From positions 1 to 10,699 of the forward strand of contig JAYTQU010000027.1 of NCBI GenBank assembly GCA_043746555.1: a stretch of 10,699 nt of DNA, in the 5' to 3' direction. Shown in pieces: positions 4,979 through 10,699 of the stretch. This DNA is from CAZQYC01 sp043746555 (GTDB taxonomy: Bacteria > Pseudomonadota > Gammaproteobacteria > Steroidobacterales > Steroidobacteraceae). Numbering within the stretch: position 1 is the stretch's first letter; every line of letters starts with the position of its first letter. Both the position numbers and the translations under genes were made by a program. A model generated the notes under the pieces. That model worked only from the letters and a program-made list of their open reading frames with translations. It did no database searches and had not been told where the DNA came from.

Positions 4979-7963
4979 ATGTCGAAACGTATCGTCAATA
5001 AAACTTTGTCTGCGGCGATTGTCGCCGCGCTATATGCAGGAACCGGCTATGCCCAGCAAGCGCCGGCGACTAAGATCGCGGAATTGGAAACAGTCGTCGT
5101 CACTGGTTCATATATTCGGGGCACGCCGACAGACGCGGCGCTGCCAGTCGACGTTATTACTTCGGATGATCTAGCGGCCCAAGGTTCGCCAACTGTCGTC
5201 CAGTTGGTAAAGACAATCACCGCATCGCAAGCATCCATCGGCGAAAGTAATCGTTACAACGGCGGCGCCGGCACAGCATCGATAAACTTGCGTGGGTTTG
5301 GAGCGTCGCGAACACTGACGTTATTCAACGGTCGTCGCTTGGCCGATAGTCCGTTAGCGGCTTTCCAAGGCGGTGGCGCAAATCTGAACTTTATTCCGCA
5401 GGCTGCAGTCGGGCGCGTCGAAATTTTGAAAGATGGCGCCGCTGCAACCTACGGATCGGACGCCATCGGTGGCGTAGTCAACTTTATCAGTCGCACCGAC
5501 CTCAACGGCTTGGAACTCAATGGTCAGTACAGCCATATCAGTGGTTCCGATGGTGACTACGAAGGAAGCGCTGCCTGGGGCGCAAAGATGACCGGCGGAA
5601 ATATATTGATTACTGGTAGCTATCGCCATCGCAGTCGCTTGGACATTCACGAGCGCAGTTGGGCTATTCAACCATTCGAAAGTCCTTTCTTCGGCGGCTG
5701 GACCGGCGCGGGTAATCCCGGCATTTACGTGGCCAATACACCGACTCTCACAACAACAACTATCTTTCGGGATAATGGCTGTACAGAGCTGGGCGGAGTC
5801 ATTAACGGAGGTGTCTGCCGATTCCAGTTCTCGAACTTCAACGATCTCGTTAACGAGGAAGATCATTACCAACTGCACGCCGAGTTCAATGCGTCCATTG
5901 GCGACACCATTCAGTCTCACACCGAGCTGACTTGGGGTCGCGACTACGTACCGGAACAGCGTCTTTCACCGGCAAATTTGACCACGCAGTTCCCGACACC
6001 GACGTCGATGGGTGGAGCATCTGGGTCGCTAGCGCCGCCTGGAGCATTGAACTACTTCGTTCGTTACAACATTCCAGCATACAACCCTGGACTCGTAGAT
6101 CTGCGCACAACATGTCCGCCGCCGCTGACAGCCGCCCAATGTACAGCTATGGGTTCTGCAAATGGCATCGACGCTTCACCCACTTCTTGGCGCGCAATTG
6201 CGCACGCAGGACATCCTACCAATCCGGATAAGGCCGATCATCAAGTGATCGACAACAAGGCGTTCCGTGTTTCCACCGGTCTAAAAGGCGAGTTTGCAGG
6301 CATCGATTGGGACACGGCGTTGACTTACATGAGCGCTCATAGCGCTGTCAGTACCAATGACTTACTTGTGAACCAGATACAAAACGGCCTGAACGGTTTG
6401 CTGAGCCTGCCCGGTGCAGCCGATCAATGTACTCCGCAAGATGTCGCCGCTTTGCAGGCACTTGGAGCGGCGCAAACCGCCGCGGATCATGCTGCTAGAG
6501 GCTGTTATTTCTTCAATCCGTTTACGAATAGCGTAGCGGTCAGTGCGGTCAACAATCAGGCGAATCCTTTCTATAGAGGAACCGCAAATCCGGCCGTGAT
6601 CAACAACCCGCAGGTTATTGAAACTTTGTACGGCAACTTTGTGAACGAATCGACCAATAACTTGTTCGTATTCGACGCCGTTTTTAGTGGTAAGACGGGT
6701 CTGACCTTGATGGCCACCGATCCGGTCGGTTGGGCGTTAGGAACACAGTATCGATATACGGAAAACAAGGCTGAATACGGCGACCTATTCAACAACAAGG
6801 TTACTCCGTGCGTCGATTCAATCAATCGACAGGGTCCGGTGTGTCAGGCGCCAAACGGTCCGCTAGAGTTCTTCGGGTCGAATAGCAATAGCGATAGCAC
6901 TCAAGGTGTCTACGCGCTGTTTGGCGAATTAAACATGCCGATCACGGATTCATTTAGTGCCGGTCTAGCCGCTCGCTACGAATCCTATCCAGGCAACATT
7001 GGGTCCACTTTCAATCCAAAGCTGTCACTTCGTTGGCAGGCGCTCGATTGGTTAGCCTTCCGCGGATCGGCAGGCACTACCTTTAGAGCGCCACCCGCCG
7101 CCTTAGTTGTTCCCGGATGCGTTACTGGGGTGGCCAATATCAATGGCTCGTATCGAGCCGTGGAGACTTGCGGTAATCCAGACTTAAGGCCGGAGACTGC
7201 GAACGCCTACAACTTTGGAATTCTCTTGAAGCCAGGCAACTTCACGTCCTCGGTTGATTACTTCCTATTTAATTTCGACAAGGAGATTACGGCCGAAAGC
7301 GCGAGCCAGCTGTTTGCGAGTATGTTCCCGACCGTGGCTGGACATTGCGGTGAGGCAGCATTTGCGCCGCTCGAAGCGCGTTTCTCGTTTGCTGGCGGTT
7401 GCAGCAGAGATAACGCAGTGCGAGTGAAAAGCTTCAACGTCAATGGACCGGGTACCAATACGTCAGGACTGGACATCCGCATGCAATACGACTGGCCGCA
7501 ATTAATGGGCGGATCGTTGTCGGTGGGATTGGACGCAACCTATCTTCTCAAACTCGATCGCGGAGCGTTTACATTGAAGGATGCACCGAGCATCACGTTT
7601 GCCGCTCCTGAAGATCGCGCTGGAAAACACGATCTCGTATCGCAGTTTTTCTCGAATCCAAAGTTGAAGGGGAATGTATTTATTTCCTACAAGCTGAACG
7701 ACTTCGTGTTCCGACTCCAGAATCGATACAGCCAAGGTACGGAGGCCGCTTTCGGCACCGCGAACACGGGTAAGCTGAAAGACTTCTGGCAACACGACTT
7801 GATCGCTCAATGGCATGCGCCGATGGACTTGACCGTGGGCCTCACCATCCAAAACATCCTGAATACGGATCCGCCGGATGCACCGAGCCAATTCAACTAC
7901 GACTATACCAGCGGCAATCCGTTGGGTCGCGTGTTTGAAGTGTCGCTGAAGAAGAAGTTTTAA
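4979..7963 (+). CDS. TonB-dependent outer-membrane receptor
   Basis: A 994-residue outer-membrane active transporter energised by TonB-ExbBD. Residues 1-25 are a Sec signal peptide (MSKRIVNK, hydrophobic core, GYA before QQ). ETVVVTGS (37-44) is the TonB box region. The plug follows (about 50-172): PVDVITSDDL, SINLRGFGASRTLTLFNGRR and VEILKDGAAATYGSDAIGGVVNF. The rest is a 22-strand-type barrel with large loops, the late motif NPDLRPETANAYNFG, and a C-terminal strand ending in Phe (VSLKKKF), as BAM substrates need. There is no N-terminal STN or carboxypeptidase-like extension. Mature-part cysteines come as six close pairs, probably loop disulfides. Ligand is unknown: receptors of this size serve siderophores, sugars or peptides, and no substrate-processing or TonB genes flank it. 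It appears monocistronic, with its own promoter and a terminator at 8236-8268. An alternative start at 4901 would extend the signal peptide. Confidence 0.95.
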   Translation: MSKRIVNKTLSAAIVAALYAGTGYAQQAPATKIAELETVVVTGSYIRGTPTDAALPVDVITSDDLAAQGSPTVVQLVKTITASQASIGESNRYNGGAGTASINLRGFGASRTLTLFNGRRLADSPLAAFQGGGANLNFIPQAAVGRVEILKDGAAATYGSDAIGGVVNFISRTDLNGLELNGQYSHISGSDGDYEGSAAWGAKMTGGNILITGSYRHRSRLDIHERSWAIQPFESPFFGGWTGAGNPGIYVANTPTLTTTTIFRDNGCTELGGVINGGVCRFQFSNFNDLVNEEDHYQLHAEFNASIGDTIQSHTELTWGRDYVPEQRLSPANLTTQFPTPTSMGGASGSLAPPGALNYFVRYNIPAYNPGLVDLRTTCPPPLTAAQCTAMGSANGIDASPTSWRAIAHAGHPTNPDKADHQVIDNKAFRVSTGLKGEFAGIDWDTALTYMSAHSAVSTNDLLVNQIQNGLNGLLSLPGAADQCTPQDVAALQALGAAQTAADHAARGCYFFNPFTNSVAVSAVNNQANPFYRGTANPAVINNPQVIETLYGNFVNESTNNLFVFDAVFSGKTGLTLMATDPVGWALGTQYRYTENKAEYGDLFNNKVTPCVDSINRQGPVCQAPNGPLEFFGSNSNSDSTQGVYALFGELNMPITDSFSAGLAARYESYPGNIGSTFNPKLSLRWQALDWLAFRGSAGTTFRAPPAALVVPGCVTGVANINGSYRAVETCGNPDLRPETANAYNFGILLKPGNFTSSVDYFLFNFDKEITAESASQLFASMFPTVAGHCGEAAFAPLEARFSFAGGCSRDNAVRVKSFNVNGPGTNTSGLDIRMQYDWPQLMGGSLSVGLDATYLLKLDRGAFTLKDAPSITFAAPEDRAGKHDLVSQFFSNPKLKGNVFISYKLNDFVFRLQNRYSQGTEAAFGTANTGKLKDFWQHDLIAQWHAPMDLTVGLTIQNILNTDPPDAPSQFNYDYTSGNPLGRVFEVSLKKKF

Positions 7964-7973
7964 GACGGAAGAG

Positions 7974-8226
7974 GTCAGCCCGCATTTCTCACAGGGATCG
8001 CGAGGGATAACGAATTATGAGCTTTGGATCGCGCCGCTCTGGACTGAAATTCATAGCCGTAGCTATGGATTGAAGGAAGAGCAAGCGAGACATGCTCATA
8101 ACGTCGTTAGCACCGCGATAGGTTTGGCGCGCTGACACCGTGTCCTGATAAAAACAACCGCCAATGTCTTGAATAGCCATCATGAAACCGCTCGCGCCAA
8201 CCGCCGTGTGAGAAATGCGGGCTGAC
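7974..8226. mobile_element. 253-bp MITE-like element with perfect 20-bp terminal inverted repeats
   Basis: The left end GTCAGCCCGCATTTCTCACA (7974-7993) and right end (8207-8226) are exact reverse complements over 20 bp, and pairing stops at both borders. Inside are two stem arms: 8015-8022 with 8094-8101 (8 bp), containing a 10-bp hairpin 8048-8057/8062-8071 (one wobble, 4-base loop); and 8124-8131 with 8193-8200 (8 bp), containing a small GACA/TGTC hairpin. No frame encodes a recognisable transposase; a 126-residue minus frame through the element has a TTG start and no coding character. It sits 10 bases after the receptor stop and 9 bases before its terminator, splitting a normal gene-terminator unit, which supports insertion. 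I see no clear target duplication. The ends remind me of IS1380-type termini, from memory only. A structured noncoding RNA is the alternative. Confidence 0.6.
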
Positions 8227-8235
8227 GACGAATCG

Positions 8236-8268
8236 AGCGGGGCAGGCGAAAGCTTGCTCCGCTTTTTT
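8236..8268 (+). terminator. Rho-independent terminator of the receptor gene
   Basis: A 12-bp stem (8236-8247 with 8252-8263, two G-T pairs) capped by a GAAA tetraloop and running into six T (8263-8268). It is oriented for plus-strand transcription. The only upstream plus-strand gene is the receptor, 272 bases away, and most of that distance is the 253-bp inserted element; without it the stem would begin about 20 bases after the receptor stop. No gene is seen from 8269 to 8372. Confidence 0.88.
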
Positions 8269-8372
8269 GCGCCCAATAGGTCGACAACCAACTGGAGCTG
8301 CGTGTCCTCTATACACCCGACAAAGCTGACTGCTGCAAAATCGAATTTACTTTCGGAATCCGCGAGCAACTG

Positions 8373-8624
8373 CTACTGCAATCGACTCACAAACCGATAT
8401 GCCGCAATCAACACGCCGAATCCGAAGTAGAGTCCCAACAAGGCGACAAACATGAGCATCGCCATCTGCGGTGTAATGATGCCGCTTCCCAACAAGTGGA
8501 GAATGGTTGCGATCAGTACGAAGAACAATCCGGCAACGCCGGCCGCGATTTTCAGCGCTCGATTGTTTTTCGAAGGCATATGGTTGCTGGAGGGCAAGGT
8601 AATTTGCGTTGCGGCCTGAGCCAT
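8373..8624 (-). CDS. Small two-helix membrane protein of unknown function
   Basis: An 83-residue protein with a short polar N-terminus, two strongly hydrophobic segments (about residues 23-46 and 52-76) separated by a GSGIITPQ turn, and a short basic tail (YRFVSRLQ), predicting an inner-membrane hairpin. I do not recognise a family. The ATG at 8622-8624 has no good ribosome site; a second ATG at codon 16 (8577-8579) is possible and would leave both helices intact. It is convergent with the TonB receptor and divergent from the patatin gene, with 215 bases to the latter. The hydrophobic pattern is gene-like, but other minus frames also stay open here, so this is the least certain of the intact genes. 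Confidence 0.55.
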   Translation of the reverse strand: MAQAATQITLPSSNHMPSKNNRALKIAAGVAGLFFVLIATILHLLGSGIITPQMAMLMFVALLGLYFGFGVLIAAYRFVSRLQ

Positions 8625-8700
8625 CGTCTGTTGCGGATGTGAGCATAGCGTGTGTGGAGTTGGTGTGCGCTATCCAAACTGCAATTGATCGAACGATACT

Positions 8701-8760
8701 GGCAAATCGTCCACTGGCCAGTCGTTCTGTGGCCAATCGTTCTCTGGCTAGTCGTCTACA
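8701..8760. repeat. Four tandem 15-bp degenerate repeats
   Basis: Four contiguous 15-bp units begin at 8701, 8716, 8731 and 8746 with consensus GGCCARTCGTTCTCT; GGC starts all four and TCGT is fixed in each. They lie in the 215-base gap between the divergent small membrane gene and the patatin gene. A short dyad, ATCGAACGAT (8688-8697), precedes them. The period is five codons, and the patatin reading frame runs open through the whole array. No spacers, so not CRISPR. Operator-like or formerly coding; see findings. Confidence 0.85.
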
Positions 8761-8839
8761 GGCGCTTGAGTTATTCTCGAACCCGCCTAAAGAACTAGCA
8801 GAAGCAATTCGTCAACAGACCGCGACAGGGACCAAGAGC

Positions 8840-10699
8840 ATGAGTAACAACAATACCAATCCGTTTTGGGGCGGTATCCGCAACGCGTTGTGCAACGATT
8901 TGCCCTTCATTCTCGATAGCGCGTGGCGACGTCGCGAGTTCGAGGCCAATCGACTATTCGACTACACAATCAAACCCGATCAATCGGGCGTTGAAGTAAC
9001 ACGCCGCCCCGATCGGCGCTTGCCGATGTTCTGGCTGTTTATCGCGACGCTCGTGTTCTTCACTTACGGGCCGACCTTCGATGCGTTATGCGCGCTGTTC
9101 GGTGTGTCCTGCATGCCGGTGTTTCGAATTGCCGTTGGCGTCTTTCTGTTGCTACTCGCGTTGCGACAGTTCTTCAGCGGTTGGACTGGCGGAAAAGCCC
9201 GAGCGGCGAAGCGCATAGAAAAAGAAAAGATTGCCAACACTTGGCGCGCTTACGCTATTTTTATAGGCGTATTCGTCGGCATCGCCGTGATGGCCGTGCC
9301 GATCGTGTTCTTGGCGACGTATCATTTCAATCATGCGCGCGATACCGGATGCGTCGCGACCGCCTCCAGACCCGCCGTGGAACAAGTCGTCATCTTGGTA
9401 ATGGCAATCGTTGTCGCGGCGATTCGCGGCAAACGAAAGTTGTCGAGTTGGCGTCGCGTCATCGAACAAACCTCACTCTTCGCTATTGTTGGCGCGGCTT
9501 TGCTTTGGATCGCGCCTTCACATGCTAGCGAAGCATTGCAAGGTCCGTATCCGCATGTATATGGCGTTTTTGCGTTAGCGTTAGCGATCATCGCTTGCAT
9601 TGCGCCCGCAATTTCATGTTGGCAACTGGAGTCGATACCGCTCGATCAGGCACAACAGTTCAGAGACTCTCTCTGCAAAGTCGATTTGTTTCCACCGCGC
9701 CGCGAAGAAAACATTGAAGTGACTTGGCTACGCGCAGGATCCGCGTTGCTCGTGGGCTCGTTGTCGCATCCGATGCATCTATTATTGTTGCCATCGTTGG
9801 TCACGTTGATGGTTCCGACGGATGGGATGTGGGGATGGTTTTTTGGCGCACTGGTTGGATCGGCATTGCTGTTGATGATCGGGAATCTGTCGAGTCGTTG
9901 GCAACAAATGGTGTTGCATATTAGGCGATGGTTTCTGATTGGAACGCCGCTCGCGGTGTCCGCGTTGGTCATGGTCTTGGCCGGGTTGCGACTTGCTCAG
10001 GTGCAGTACGCATCGACTGTGCTCGATGCCGCGCCGTTTGGCGTTATTTCCACCTGGGTCGTGATGGCCTACTTGCTCTTCTGGTGGTTTGAATATTCCG
10101 TCAACGGCGCCGTAAGCATCTCGTTGCTACGAGTATTAGGGGCGCGCAACAACGAGGAAATCATCGACTATCCGATCGATCCGCAATTCGCCGGCGAAGT
10201 GAAAAGTACCGGTCGTTATTTGGCGCCCCACGGCGCCGGCCGTTTTGCAATCATGGGTTGGTTTATTCATCAGGACACCAAGAAGCCGACTGCGGCGTTT
10301 CACAGCTTCGAATTGTTGGCGCTATTTAGCGCGCTAACGCCGCCGAAAGGAGAAGACCTATTGCACGATTTGTATCGTCGCGCGCAACTCTACTTTTTGT
10401 TCATGAATGCGTTGGTATTGGCCTGCACGTTGAGTTACTTGCTCTACTACGGTCATGACGATGCGCATAACACCGTTGCGGCGGTCGTGACTACGACAAT
10501 GCCACCGCGCAATGCCCAGTATTCCGATCTCGCTAAGCTGCTTAAAGAGCAGAAAACAAACAATCGTCCGGCGATTATCGTGGCAGCGTCCGGCGGCGGC
10601 ACGCGCGCAGCATTGTTTACGGCGAGCGCGTTGGAGGGACTAGCGAAGCTCGATGCAACCAAGGACATTGTGTTGATGAGCGGGGTTTCGGGCGGCGGC
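8840..10699 (+). CDS. Membrane-embedded patatin-like phospholipase, 3'-truncated by window
   Basis: 620 codons are open from ATG 8840 to the window end. AGGGA lies 8 bases before the ATG. Residues 1-61 are soluble and charged. About ten transmembrane segments follow, near residues 62-85, 93-112, 137-161, 178-195, 211-226, 240-260, 300-323, 328-349, 363-384, 398-417 and 515-536; the exact number is uncertain. At 578-590 AIIVAASGGGTRA is the patatin oxyanion-hole loop, and SGVSGGG at the end carries the GxSxG nucleophile (Ser617). The catalytic Asp (DG motif) must lie beyond the window. Patatins are Ser-Asp lipid acyl hydrolases; the N-terminal domain would hold this one at the inner membrane, so a role on membrane phospholipids is a reasonable inference, but substrate and partners are unknown. 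The frame is also open upstream to 8603 with only GTG/TTG starts and no good ribosome site, so I keep ATG 8840. Confidence 0.88.
   Translation, partial: MSNNNTNPFWGGIRNALCNDLPFILDSAWRRREFEANRLFDYTIKPDQSGVEVTRRPDRRLPMFWLFIATLVFFTYGPTFDALCALFGVSCMPVFRIAVGVFLLLLALRQFFSGWTGGKARAAKRIEKEKIANTWRAYAIFIGVFVGIAVMAVPIVFLATYHFNHARDTGCVATASRPAVEQVVILVMAIVVAAIRGKRKLSSWRRVIEQTSLFAIVGAALLWIAPSHASEALQGPYPHVYGVFALALAIIACIAPAISCWQLESIPLDQAQQFRDSLCKVDLFPPRREENIEVTWLRAGSALLVGSLSHPMHLLLLPSLVTLMVPTDGMWGWFFGALVGSALLLMIGNLSSRWQQMVLHIRRWFLIGTPLAVSALVMVLAGLRLAQVQYASTVLDAAPFGVISTWVVMAYLLFWWFEYSVNGAVSISLLRVLGARNNEEIIDYPIDPQFAGEVKSTGRYLAPHGAGRFAIMGWFIHQDTKKPTAAFHSFELLALFSALTPPKGEDLLHDLYRRAQLYFLFMNALVLACTLSYLLYYGHDDAHNTVAAVVTTTMPPRNAQYSDLAKLLKEQKTNNRPAIIVAASGGGTRAALFTASALEGLAKLDATKDIVLMSGVSGGG

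Noticed and set aside
4657..4998. 113-residue minus-strand frame across the receptor leader
   Set aside because: Covers the predicted promoter leader and its hairpins, lacks a ribosome site, and shows no recognisable domain.
7974..8226. Integron attC site
   Set aside because: Too long, with 20-bp perfect ends and none of the attC core-site pattern or integrase context.
7989..8369. 126-residue open frame on the minus strand covering the MITE-like element
   Set aside because: TTG start, no ribosome site, low-complexity composition, and it runs through the terminator stem and both inverted repeats; no family signature in any of the three minus frames.
8701..8760. CRISPR array
   Set aside because: Units are 15 bp, contiguous and degenerate with no spacers, and no cas gene is present; the same holds for ATAAAC at 4582-4611.
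9088..9600. Several open frames on both strands inside the patatin gene
   Set aside because: They overlap the continuous 620-codon frame whose hydrophobic segments and catalytic motifs mark it as the real gene.

Overview
The window looks like a chromosomal segment of a gammaproteobacterium. The best evidence is a CysB regulator of exactly the enterobacterial length (324 aa) that keeps the sulfate-site residues at the same numbers. An AcrB-type RND pump and a large TonB-dependent receptor of the kind common in Xanthomonadales, Nevskiales and Steroidobacteraceae relatives fit this. The genus cannot be named from sequence alone.

Layout. 1-2337 (+) is the 3' three quarters of an HAE1-type RND efflux pump. 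It shares one base with the start of a broken glutathione S-transferase (2337-2730), which has two frame changes, an internal loss and no C-terminal half. That relic runs into the 3' end of cysB (2679-3653, -), whose last codons and stop lie on GST-derived sequence. Upstream of cysB is a relic of the C-terminal end of an S9 prolyl oligopeptidase (3776-3942, -), then a small zinc-ribbon protein (4040-4399, -). The 2337-3950 stretch therefore holds two decayed genes around one intact regulator.

The 579-base gap 4400-4978 is rich in signals. It has two short hairpins, five tandem ATAAAC units ending 4 bases before a good sigma70-type promoter (4616-4645), and a roughly 325-nt leader able to form several stems. 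This leads into a TonB-dependent receptor (4979-7963, +). Ten bases after its stop lies a 253-bp element (7974-8226) bounded by perfect 20-bp inverted repeats, with two further nested stem arms and no convincing gene. Ten bases beyond it is a textbook intrinsic terminator (8236-8268). The simplest reading is a MITE-like insertion between the receptor gene and its own terminator.

The right end has a small two-helix membrane protein (8373-8624, -) and, divergent from it, a membrane-embedded patatin-like phospholipase (8840 to the window end, +). The latter has about ten transmembrane segments before the catalytic domain and is cut by the window just after its nucleophile Ser. Between these two genes sit four 15-bp tandem repeats.

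Functionally this is a cell-envelope neighbourhood (efflux, outer-membrane uptake, membrane lipid hydrolase) next to a sulfur-metabolism regulator. I see no single operon joining these genes, and no CRISPR array, tRNA, rRNA, prophage or complete insertion sequence. The points most worth following are the 253-bp element, the repeat, promoter and leader assembly before the receptor, and the membrane-patatin architecture.
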